From the NCBI GenBank assembly GCA_017529175.1, contig JAFXNX010000335.1, positions 1 through 13,613 on the forward strand: 13,613 bases of DNA, in the 5' to 3' direction. A program made the translations under genes and the position numbers. The notes beneath the pieces are model-generated. The model was not told where the DNA came from and ran no database searches. It worked only from the letters and a program-made list of their open reading frames with translations. This stretch comes from Clostridia bacterium (GTDB taxonomy: Bacteria; Bacillota_A; Clostridia; Oscillospirales; CAG-272). Below, piece after piece: positions 1 through 6,342 of this stretch; positions within the stretch are counted from its first letter, which is position 1; each line of letters begins with the position of its first letter.

Positions 1-52
1 CTCATTGCTCTCGCTCCTTCCACGTGGAGGAACAGATAACTTGCGATAGAAT

Positions 53-94
53 ACGCGTCAGCGCGGGATCTTACCCTCTGCTGACGCGTTTTTT
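53..94 (+). terminator. Intrinsic terminator of an upstream gene outside the window
   Basis: A perfect 10-bp inverted repeat (53-62 with 80-89; left arm ACGCGTCAGC) is followed at once by a run of six T (89-94), the form of a rho-independent terminator on the plus strand. The transcription unit it ends lies almost wholly outside the window. In bases 1-49 two plus-strand frames close just before the stem (TAA at 37-39 and TAG at 47-49), so the last codons of an upstream gene are probably present, but I cannot tell which frame is used or what the product is. Confidence 0.85.
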
Positions 95-124
95 ACGTTC
101 GGATCATTTTTTTTGAAAAAAGGC

Positions 125-153
125 TTGCATTTTTCAAAAGTGTATGGTATACT
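125..153 (+). promoter_or_regulatory. Promoter of the tRNA-Glu gene
   Basis: The -35 element is TTGCAT (125-130), the spacer is 17 nt, and the -10 element is TATACT (148-153). A TG one base before the -10 (145-146) makes it an extended -10 promoter. Initiation would fall near 160, about ten bases before the tRNA. A T/A-rich inverted repeat (111-120 with 130-139) touches the -35 region and may only reflect base composition. Confidence 0.75.
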
Positions 154-169
154 TATTAAGCCTTTGAAC

Positions 170-244
170 GGCCCGTTGGTCAAGAGGCTAAGACATCGCC
201 CTCTCACGGCGAAAACATGGGTTCGATTCCCGTACGGGTCACCA
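170..244 (+). tRNA. tRNA-Glu (anticodon CTC)
   Basis: All cloverleaf parts are visible. The acceptor arms 170-176 and 234-240 pair over seven positions with one G-T. The anticodon stem 196-200/208-212 closes a seven-base loop (201-207) with CTC at 203-205, which reads GAG. The T stem 217-221/229-233 holds loop TTCGATT. The discriminator is A241 and CCA is encoded at 242-244. The body matches the usual bacterial tRNA-Glu sequence. It stands alone between its own promoter and terminator. A weak long frame on the opposite strand here is only the tRNA read as protein. Confidence 0.96.
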
Positions 245-283
245 ACAAAAAGAGCACTTCGTAAGAAGTGCTCTTTTTGTTGG
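242..283 (+). terminator. Terminator of the tRNA-Glu transcript
   Basis: A perfect 19-bp inverted repeat (242-260 with 265-283) has loop GTAA. The core of the stem is AGAGCACTTC/GAAGTGCTCT with a paired A-run on the left and T-run (274-278) on the right. Because A-run and T-run flank the GC core symmetrically, it could stop transcription in both directions. The left arm begins exactly at the CCA of the tRNA. Confidence 0.88.
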
Positions 284-486
284 CGCGATGTATGGTTTCG
301 CCTGTGATATACGTTTTGCGTGCGGAAGAAAGAATAATATCTCATATTGACCCGAAGAGGCAATATATCATTATTCTGATATCAATTAATCCGCTCACCT
401 CCTGACTTCCGGGTTACACCGCATACAACATATCACACCGTGCGGTTTTATGAGTCTGACGCTGTAACACTCTTAAGCATTCACGC
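284..486. other. Gene-free intergenic stretch with two inverted repeats
   Basis: No credible gene is present. There are two structures. The first is a two-step hairpin: outer stem AGAATAAT (331-338) with ATTATTCT (370-377), inner stem ATATTG (344-349) with CAATAT (361-366), and an 11-base loop. The second is a 6-bp stem ACCGCA (418-423) with TGCGGT (441-446) followed by a few T. On the minus strand a GGAGGTGAG sequence lies near 390-405, but only a very short frame follows it. No tRNA, riboswitch or T-box pattern was recognised. Confidence 0.5.
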
Positions 487-515
487 TTGACAAAGTGCGT
501 ATTGTATTATATACT
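487..515 (+). promoter_or_regulatory. Sigma-A promoter of the zinc-ribbon gene and ABC block
   Basis: The -35 is a perfect TTGACA (487-492), the spacer is 17 nt, and the -10 is TATACT (510-515). Transcription would start near 522, giving a leader of about 45 nt that ends in the ribosome binding site GAGAGGTG (555-562) ahead of the ATG at 568. This is the closest match to the vegetative consensus in the window, so the block downstream is likely well expressed in growing cells. Confidence 0.85.
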
Positions 516-567
516 TAACATATAATATAAACACTTAACAATTCTTTATCAATAGAGAGGTGTAGGT

Positions 568-2496
568 ATGTTTTGCATGAAATGCGGTAATAAATGCGCA
601 GAAGGCGAAGCGTTCTGCTCTAACTGCGGCGCCCCGCTCACGGAAGAGCAAAATGCCGCAACGGTCAACCCGGAACAGCAGTACGTACAGGAAGGAGCGC
701 CGTACGGCGCGGTACAGCAGGGCGGGTTCTATGCGTCTTCCGCTCCGGAACAGAAGAAAAAGAAGATGTCCGGCGCAAAGAAGGCGCTAATTGCCGCGTG
801 CTCGGTGCTTTGCGCGCTTGTGCTTGTTGCGGGGGTGGCGTTCCTCGTTTTCCCTTCGAAGATCAAGTCGCTATTCATGTCCTCCACAGATTATTTCAGG
901 TATGTACAGAAGCGTGAAGTGACAAAGATCTCCGAAGATTTCAACGATTTTTCGGATAACGTATCTCTCGACGTGAACGATATTTCCGGCGAGATTGATC
1001 TTTCGATCTCGATCAACGCGGCTCCTCTCGAAGCAATGGGAGCGGACGTGTCGCAGTTCGAATGGCTCTCTGACGTAGGGCTGGCTCTTAAAGCAAAGAA
1101 CGAAGACGGAAATACCGCGGCGGAAGCGGTCGTATCTGTCTCCGGAAAGACTGTCGCGACGGTCGAGTTGAAGAGCGAAGACGGTATCGCCTATATCAGG
1201 ATACCGGAGCTTTCAGACAAATATCTTGCGTTCGACGCATCAGCGCTCTCAAGTATGTTCTCATCAGTCGAGCCGGACTACTTTGACGGAGATTACGGCT
1301 TCGATCTGCAGTCGATGGCGTCGTCTCTTCCCATGCAGCTGATATCTAAAATATCGGGCAATCTTCCGAGTGAAGAGAAACTTTCGGAGATATTCGAGAA
1401 GTACATTCATCTTGTTATCGACAAGATCGAAAACGTTGAAAAAGAGAGCGTTACCCTTACGGCGGGCGATATTTCCGAAAAGTGCAGCGCTTACAAGGTA
1501 AAAATAGACACGAAACTTCTCGCGTCGATCCTTAAAGCGGTGATCGAAGAAGCAAAGGCCGATGAAGACATTAAAGCGATCGTCAGCGGTATTGCGAAGG
1601 ACTTCGCCGAAGCGGCAAAAGCGGGCGGAGCTTCCGTAACCGAAAAGGATATTGAAGACGAGATCTACGGCGCGCTCGATACGATCCTTGATGAGATCGG
1701 GGAAGCGGAAGCGGGAGAGGCTCAGTTTACCGGCGCAGAATACACTCTCTTTGTTGCGGACAATGATGAGGTGAGAGGGTTTGAAGTAACCGTTCTTTCC
1801 GAAGAGGCCGACCTGTTCCACTTCATTTGTAAAGACGCAAAAGACGGAGAAAATGAAGCGACCGAGTTTGAACTTACGTCGGGACATACCGGAAAGATCA
1901 GCGGAAGCGGCAGCGGTGTAAACGGCGCGACCGGTTACACAGGAGACTTCGTCGTCCGTGCCGAGATCGACGGAAAAGATGAAGACGTGTTAAAACTCGC
2001 TTTCGAGAACTTTGACAGCGAAAGCGCAAAGAAGGGATATCTAAGCGGCAAAGTCACGGTATCTCCCGGAAAAGCTCTGGCTCAGCTCATCTCGAGCAGG
2101 ATCCCGTCAGGCAGTATGGTAGACGGATCCTCTATCACGGGCGTCATAGCCCAGGTCGCAACTCAGGTAAAACTTGAGTTCGACTTTGATCACTCAGGCA
2201 GCGAACAGAAATTTGACGGAAGCTTAAAGGTGCTCGGACAGAAGTTCGTTTCTGTCAGCGGCTCGCTTGACCTTTGCGACGTTAAAATAGACGGTTCGGT
2301 ACCCGCTGAGGGCGACTATATCCTGTCGGATGACGGGGAAGGCTTCTCAGAGTGGATGCAGACGTTTGACTTTGAAGGCTTCATATCAGGACTTAAGGAC
2401 GCGGGAGTCCCCGCGGAACTGTTTGAAGGTCTTGCCGGTCTGATGGACGGAGATCTTTCGGATGATACGCTTCCTTTCGGACTTGACTTTGATTAA
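568..2496 (+). CDS. Zinc-ribbon, single-TM protein with large outer domain
   Basis: The 642-residue product has three parts. Residues 1-22 form a short zinc ribbon with two CxxC knuckles (C3, C6, C17, C20). A Gln/Gly/Pro-rich linker and a Lys-rich patch (63-72) lead to one membrane helix (about 73-95). The rest (about 100-642) is a long acidic region, probably beta-rich and outside the cell if the ribbon is cytoplasmic. The N-terminal architecture is typical of Clostridia zinc-ribbon membrane proteins whose role is unknown. The outer part has near-repeated strand patterns of the kind seen in their lipoprotein-like domains, and it ends in a very acidic tail. The start is set by GAGAGGTG seven bases upstream. 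It is the first gene after the promoter and lies 65 bp before an ABC exporter. A regulatory or substrate-handling role for that exporter is inference only. Confidence 0.85.
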   Translation: MFCMKCGNKCAEGEAFCSNCGAPLTEEQNAATVNPEQQYVQEGAPYGAVQQGGFYASSAPEQKKKKMSGAKKALIAACSVLCALVLVAGVAFLVFPSKIKSLFMSSTDYFRYVQKREVTKISEDFNDFSDNVSLDVNDISGEIDLSISINAAPLEAMGADVSQFEWLSDVGLALKAKNEDGNTAAEAVVSVSGKTVATVELKSEDGIAYIRIPELSDKYLAFDASALSSMFSSVEPDYFDGDYGFDLQSMASSLPMQLISKISGNLPSEEKLSEIFEKYIHLVIDKIENVEKESVTLTAGDISEKCSAYKVKIDTKLLASILKAVIEEAKADEDIKAIVSGIAKDFAEAAKAGGASVTEKDIEDEIYGALDTILDEIGEAEAGEAQFTGAEYTLFVADNDEVRGFEVTVLSEEADLFHFICKDAKDGENEATEFELTSGHTGKISGSGSGVNGATGYTGDFVVRAEIDGKDEDVLKLAFENFDSESAKKGYLSGKVTVSPGKALAQLISSRIPSGSMVDGSSITGVIAQVATQVKLEFDFDHSGSEQKFDGSLKVLGQKFVSVSGSLDLCDVKIDGSVPAEGDYILSDDGEGFSEWMQTFDFEGFISGLKDAGVPAELFEGLAGLMDGDLSDDTLPFGLDFD

Positions 2497-2508
2497 TTGA
2501 TCGATCTG

Positions 2509-2540
2509 CCCGGTATCGGCTTTCGCCGGTACCGGGTTTA
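2509..2540 (+). terminator. Hairpin between zinc-ribbon gene and ABC genes (weak terminator or attenuator)
   Basis: A 12-bp stem with one G-T pair (2509-2520 with 2525-2536; left arm CCCGGTATCGGC) closes a TTTC tetraloop. Only three T follow before ACCG, so termination is probably partial. It would reduce, rather than block, read-through into the ABC genes, or protect the 3' end of the zinc-ribbon message. Confidence 0.6.
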
Positions 2541-2561
2541 CCGTGTAATACGGAGGGTGTA

Positions 2562-3233
2562 ATGCACATCGGTATTTGTGATATAAAGAAGAAATACGGA
2601 AGAAAAGTCGTGCTCGACGGCGTTTCGTTTGAGGCGGAAAGCGGGAGCGTTATCGGCGTTATAGGAGTCAACGGAAGCGGAAAATCGACCCTTCTCGGAA
2701 TACTCTCGGGAGTTCTTCGCGCCACGTCGGGCGACTTTACAGTCGACGGGGAGAGCGTTTTCAAGAACGGTTCGCTGCGCGATAAGATAGGTTTTGTTCC
2801 GCAGGGAACGCCGCTTATCGAAGAACTTACGGCGAGAGATAATCTGCTTCTTTGGTACTCAAAAGAACAGATGGAAGCGGAGCTTGAGCGCGGAGTTCTG
2901 AAAATCCTCGGCATTGACGGGTTTTTGAACGTTCGTGTGTCGAGGATGTCGGGCGGCATGAAAAAGCGTCTGTCTATAGGATGCGCCGTCGCATCGGGTC
3001 CGGAGGTGATCCTTCTCGACGAGCCGACATCGGCTCTCGATATCGTCTGCCGCGAGGCAATAGCCGATTATCTTCGCAAATTCAGGGCGGCGGGCGGAAT
3101 AATAATAATCGCAACACACGACGTGAAGGAGATCGACCTTTGCGACAAGATATACATACTTAAAGACGGGCATCTTTCCGACGTCGGGAGCAAAAGAAGC
3201 GCCGAAGAGCTTACGGAGATACTTGTCGGATGA
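2562..3233 (+). CDS. ABC transporter ATP-binding protein
   Basis: This 223-residue ATPase drives an ABC-2 type exporter at the inner face of the membrane. Visible motifs are Walker A GVNGSGKST (35-43), the Q-loop Gln at 81, signature MSGGM (129-133, a variant of LSGGQ), Walker B ILLDEP (150-155) with catalytic E154, D-loop SALD (157-160) and H-loop H186. The length suits a lone nucleotide-binding domain with no C-terminal extension. The start has a clear GGAGG (2552-2556) five bases upstream. Its last codons overlap the first permease gene by ATGA, which fixes the pairing with the next two genes. The family includes drug, bacteriocin and envelope-stress exporters, and the substrate cannot be read from the ATPase. 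Confidence 0.95.
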   Translation: MHIGICDIKKKYGRKVVLDGVSFEAESGSVIGVIGVNGSGKSTLLGILSGVLRATSGDFTVDGESVFKNGSLRDKIGFVPQGTPLIEELTARDNLLLWYSKEQMEAELERGVLKILGIDGFLNVRVSRMSGGMKKRLSIGCAVASGPEVILLDEPTSALDIVCREAIADYLRKFRAAGGIIIIATHDVKEIDLCDKIYILKDGHLSDVGSKRSAEELTEILVG

Positions 3234-4471
3234 AATTACTCAGATATTTTTTGTCCCGTATAAAGAGCCATATCAAAGCGTCTCCGATAGTTATTGCAGT
3301 GGCTCTCGTGTCCGCCGCGTCTCTTGCGCTTCTTGCGAATACCGTGATACAGAACGCCGCGGAGAGCGAGGACGCGGGAAAACTTTTCAAGATAGGTGTT
3401 ACGGGAGACCTTGAACAACGGTACGTTGATCTTGCGGTGACGACGATGAACGACCTTGACACCTCGCGTCTTTCCGTTGAGTTCGTCACTCTCACCGAAG
3501 AGGAAGCCCGCTCAATGGTATCGAGCGGAGAGATCATCGGATACATAAAAGTTCCCGCAGGGTTCGTCGAGGCGGCGGCGAGAGCCGATTTCATACCGGT
3601 CGAATACGTCAGCGAAGGGCTTGATACCGCCCTCGGTGACGCGGCGGTAAAAGAGTTCGTCATGGTCGCCGAACAGCTTGCCGACGTCGTTCAGCAGAAC
3701 GTGTTCGGAATAGAAAGATATTTATCGGAAAAGGGCGTCGGCAGAGAAGAGACCGACGTGCTGACTGACGAGATCGCGCTGAAACACGCGGATTTTCTTC
3801 TGAAGCGCGACAGTATACTGTCCGTCGATCTGATCGGAGACGATTCTGATATAACCGTTGGGGTATACTATTTTTCATCATTTACCCTGTTTTTCGCAAT
3901 GCTCTTCGGCATCGGCTGCGCATCTCACCTCGTCAAGCGCGATATGGCGCTGCCGAAGCTTCTTCACTCGCGCAAGATCGGCGCAGCGCGGCAGGTCGCG
4001 TCGGAAAGTGCCGCGTACTTTATTTTCATGTACGTTTTCATGTTCGTGATCCTCGCGCTCGGCGGCTGGGTCATGTCGCGAGAAGCAGCCTCGTCCGCGT
4101 TCGGCGGAAGGACTTTCGCATCGTTCGTCGTATTCGCGCTTAAACTTGCGCCTGCCGTCGCTATGATTGCGTCGGTTCAGTTATTCCTTTACGAGTGTGT
4201 CGAAGGAGTCGTCGGAGGCGTACTTCTCCAGTTCGTGACGGCGATCTTTTCGTCATATATATCAGGTTACTTTTATCCGTCGAGCTTCTTCCCGATGACA
4301 CTGCAGAAGATAGCCCGCGCGCTTCCCGGAGGCGTCGCGTTCTCGTACGCGAAGAGCGCGATGACATCGGGAGTTCTCGAACATCTCCCCGCGGTGGCGC
4401 TTTATACCGTACTCTTTATCGCGCTCACCGTTGCCGCGAGAAAAATACGGCTCGGGAGGGATGCGGTATGA
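3230..4471 (+). CDS. ABC-2 type permease, first subunit
   Basis: The 413-residue product has the ABC2_membrane_3 layout: helix one (about 19-41), a large outer domain (about 42-210), then five helices (about 211-235, 260-283, 296-322, 325-347 and 386-404). The segment after helix two has the family's pattern of charged and Leu residues (KRDMALPKLLHSRKIG), and the region near 350-380 has the PSSFFP...LPGGVAFSYA pattern before the last helix. The start ATG lies in the ATGA overlap with the ATPase gene, with GGAG (3215-3218) upstream, so translation is probably coupled. It overlaps the next permease in the same way. Two different permeases of one type point to a heterodimeric channel. The substrate is unknown. 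Confidence 0.9.
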   Translation: MKLLRYFLSRIKSHIKASPIVIAVALVSAASLALLANTVIQNAAESEDAGKLFKIGVTGDLEQRYVDLAVTTMNDLDTSRLSVEFVTLTEEEARSMVSSGEIIGYIKVPAGFVEAAARADFIPVEYVSEGLDTALGDAAVKEFVMVAEQLADVVQQNVFGIERYLSEKGVGREETDVLTDEIALKHADFLLKRDSILSVDLIGDDSDITVGVYYFSSFTLFFAMLFGIGCASHLVKRDMALPKLLHSRKIGAARQVASESAAYFIFMYVFMFVILALGGWVMSREAASSAFGGRTFASFVVFALKLAPAVAMIASVQLFLYECVEGVVGGVLLQFVTAIFSSYISGYFYPSSFFPMTLQKIARALPGGVAFSYAKSAMTSGVLEHLPAVALYTVLFIALTVAARKIRLGRDAV

Positions 4472-5628
4472 GAACGAATAACAACTCGCGCGCCGCGCGT
4501 GTCCTCAAGTGGTTTTATTTGCTCGCAAAGCGTCTCTTTCTCAAAAAGAGCTTCGTTGCGCTTCTCCTTCTTATCCCCGTTCTCTCCGGCATTATGGCTT
4601 ACGCCGCAAAGGAGGACAGCGGGATCATGACTGTCGCGCTCGTCGCAGAGGGCGGCGGGAGCGAACTCTCGCACAAGATATCAGATTATCTTACGAAAAA
4701 CGAAAGTATTGTAAACTTCAAGGTCTTCGACGCCGAGGAAGACGCGAAGGACGCCGTGTTCTACGGAAAAGCGGACGCCGCGTGGGTGTTCCCCGCGGGG
4801 CTCGACGAACTCTTTACGAGATACGCGTCCGGGGACGACGACATTAAGGCGGCAAGAGTATATCAATCCGAGGAGACGCCGATACAGAGGATCGTTCGTG
4901 AAAAGCTGAACGGCGCGATATTCCTTTATTTTTCCGATTACATCCTTCACGAAATGTATGATGAAAAGCTGGACGGTAAATACTCAGTCGACGACTATGA
5001 AACGATGAAGGCGTATTGCGAAGAGGAATCGCTGAAAGTGGATCTTGTCGAATTCGAATATATCGGGGCGCGTACGGATAAGGCTGATAATTCAAATTAT
5101 CTCACATCTCCTCTCCGCGGTCTTGCGCTTCTCGCGTCGCTGCTCTGCACGCTCGCATCCTCTCTTTACTGTATGAGGGACGAGAAAGAGGGATTTTTCT
5201 CCCGCATACCGGTGCGGCGCAGACTTCCCGTATTCTTTGCCTCGAACCTTGCAGCGTCCCTTTCATCGAGCGCGGTCATGCTGATCTCCCTTGCGCTGAC
5301 CGGAACGATCTCAGACGTTGCGTTCGAGCTTTTGGCGGCTTTGGCGTTCGCGCTCGCGTCGGCGTCATTCTGTACCCTGCTTTGCAGAATTTTTACGACC
5401 CCGTTCGCGCTCGGCGCGTCTATCCCTCCGATAACTCTTGCATCAGCGGCGCTTTGCCCGATCTTCGTCAGCGTGAGATTTGCCGGCAGACTTGATCTTT
5501 TGTTCCCGGTGACTTACGGGATAAAAGCGGTGAGATCCCCCGTTTATCTTTTATACGCCCTTGTTTTCAGCGTTGTTACCGCAGCGGCGGCTTTTGCTCT
5601 TGATCTGTTCAGACGTTCGAGGAGTTGA
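4468..5628 (+). CDS. ABC-2 type permease, second subunit
   Basis: The start is placed at the ATG in the ATGA overlap with the first permease, preceded by GGGAGG (4454-4459) eight bases upstream. The frame is open further upstream, but that part lies inside the first permease and would be Arg-rich and unlike any membrane protein. From this start the product has 386 residues: helix one (about 27-47), an outer domain (about 48-213), and five helices (about 214-236, 255-280, 285-305, 310-337 and 358-378). The topology is the same as the first permease but the sequence is only distantly similar, and the N-terminus is basic, as expected on the cytoplasmic side. The two would form the membrane part of one exporter with the upstream ATPase. 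Confidence 0.9.
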   Translation: MRTNNNSRAARVLKWFYLLAKRLFLKKSFVALLLLIPVLSGIMAYAAKEDSGIMTVALVAEGGGSELSHKISDYLTKNESIVNFKVFDAEEDAKDAVFYGKADAAWVFPAGLDELFTRYASGDDDIKAARVYQSEETPIQRIVREKLNGAIFLYFSDYILHEMYDEKLDGKYSVDDYETMKAYCEEESLKVDLVEFEYIGARTDKADNSNYLTSPLRGLALLASLLCTLASSLYCMRDEKEGFFSRIPVRRRLPVFFASNLAASLSSSAVMLISLALTGTISDVAFELLAALAFALASASFCTLLCRIFTTPFALGASIPPITLASAALCPIFVSVRFAGRLDLLFPVTYGIKAVRSPVYLLYALVFSVVTAAAAFALDLFRRSRS

Positions 5629-5666
5629 CTGAGAAGTTTCGCATGTTTCCTTTGAACAAAAACGTT

Positions 5667-5673
5667 GGGAGAG
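5667..5673 (+). promoter_or_regulatory. Ribosome binding site that decides the start at 5679
   Basis: GGGAGAG lies five bases before the ATG at 5679. The only other in-frame starts are a TTG at 5625, which overlaps the permease stop and has GAGGAG almost touching it, and an ATG at 5643 with no ribosome binding site. The 5679 start is therefore preferred. Confidence 0.65.
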
Positions 5674-5678
5674 TAATT

Positions 5679-6314
5679 ATGTTGAACGTAACAGACGCCG
5701 AACAGGCGGGGAAAGCGTTAGCTAAGACCAAACGGACTCTTATAAGATCGTTTATATGCGTCCTTTGCGCGGGAGTGCTGCTCATAGCGGCCGTTCTGCT
5801 TAAAAACAACAGCGACGCGGAAAGCGGGACGGGCGGCTATGCGATCGCGATAGCGAATCTTGAAAAGTGTAACAACGGTTCCGCCGAACAGTTAAGAACG
5901 CTCGCTCCGGAAGAATACTGGAACGCTTCTCTTGAAGACGGATTTGACGTAGATAAAGCGATCGCGTCAATGAAGGAGGGGGAGGAAGAAGACAGCGCGG
6001 ACCCCGGAAGCGCTCATTCTGACGGAAAGCGCGAATACAGATATACGATAATCGGCGCGGAGCGGGTCGGTGACGATACGAGAGTTCAGTTGGAAGAAGC
6101 CGTGAGAACGCTTTGCAGATCGGCAAATCTTGAAGTTACGGATGCGTATTCCGTCAAGTGTGAAGTGTCTGTTACAGACAGCGACGGTACGGAGCGGAAA
6201 GTTGAAGAGTATGACGTCGTAAAGATCCGCGACAGCTGGTATGCTCTTAAAGACGGCGTTTTTGCGTTTTCATTGATCTATCAGACAACAGAACATAAAA
6301 AAGCCCGAATTTAA
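5679..6314 (+). CDS. Small membrane-anchored protein, last gene of the ABC block
   Basis: From the preferred ATG the product has 211 residues. A short cytoplasmic N-terminus with a basic patch leads to one membrane helix (about 22-42, ICVLCAGVLLIAAVLL), followed by an outer domain of about 165 residues. The outer domain has an acidic stretch (EGEEEDSADPG), then a strand-rich part with a WY pair near the end (DSWYALKDG), reminiscent of small DUF4878/NTF2-like outer domains of Firmicutes. I do not recognise the family with confidence. It lies 50 bp after the second permease and before the terminator, so it is probably co-transcribed as an accessory of the exporter. Its last codons lie in the left arm of the terminator and its stop codon in the loop. 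Confidence 0.8.
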   Translation: MLNVTDAEQAGKALAKTKRTLIRSFICVLCAGVLLIAAVLLKNNSDAESGTGGYAIAIANLEKCNNGSAEQLRTLAPEEYWNASLEDGFDVDKAIASMKEGEEEDSADPGSAHSDGKREYRYTIIGAERVGDDTRVQLEEAVRTLCRSANLEVTDAYSVKCEVSVTDSDGTERKVEEYDVVKIRDSWYALKDGVFAFSLIYQTTEHKKARI

Positions 6315-6327
6315 CTTCGGGCTTTTT
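6297..6327. terminator. Bidirectional terminator between convergent units
   Basis: A 12-bp stem AAAAAGCCCGAA (6298-6309) with TTCGGGCTTTTT (6316-6327) has a six-base loop. There is a T-run on each strand (five T on plus, six on minus). It closes the rightward ABC block and also lies 16 bases beyond the stop of the leftward solute-binding protein gene. Confidence 0.93.
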
Positions 6328-6342
6328 GTGACAGAAAATATA

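Noticed and set aside
1..49. Last codons of an upstream gene
   Set aside because: Two frames end before the terminator and neither can be tied to a family from so few residues, so no CDS is reported.
58..363. Minus-strand frame of 101 codons
   Set aside because: It is the tRNA-Glu and its terminator read backwards; the GDPYGNRTHVFAVRG stretch is a well-known spurious translation of tRNA genes.
380..405. Possible tiny toxin-like peptide on the minus strand after GGAGGTGAG
   Set aside because: The GTG frame gives only 18 codons, the start overlaps the ribosome binding site, and the peptide matches no toxin pattern I know.
1264..1887. Long minus-strand frame of 207 codons
   Set aside because: It lies wholly inside the zinc-ribbon gene on the other strand, is Arg/Phe-rich with no domain, and has no ribosome binding site.
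2393..2959. Minus-strand frame of 188 codons across the ABC ATPase start
   Set aside because: It is antisense to the Walker A region and to the hairpin at 2509-2536; composition is Ser/Pro/Arg-rich as in shadow frames.
4195..4467. Upstream extension of the second permease
   Set aside because: This part overlaps the first permease in another frame, is Arg-rich, and lacks a start signal, while ATG 4468 has GGGAGG and an ATGA overlap.
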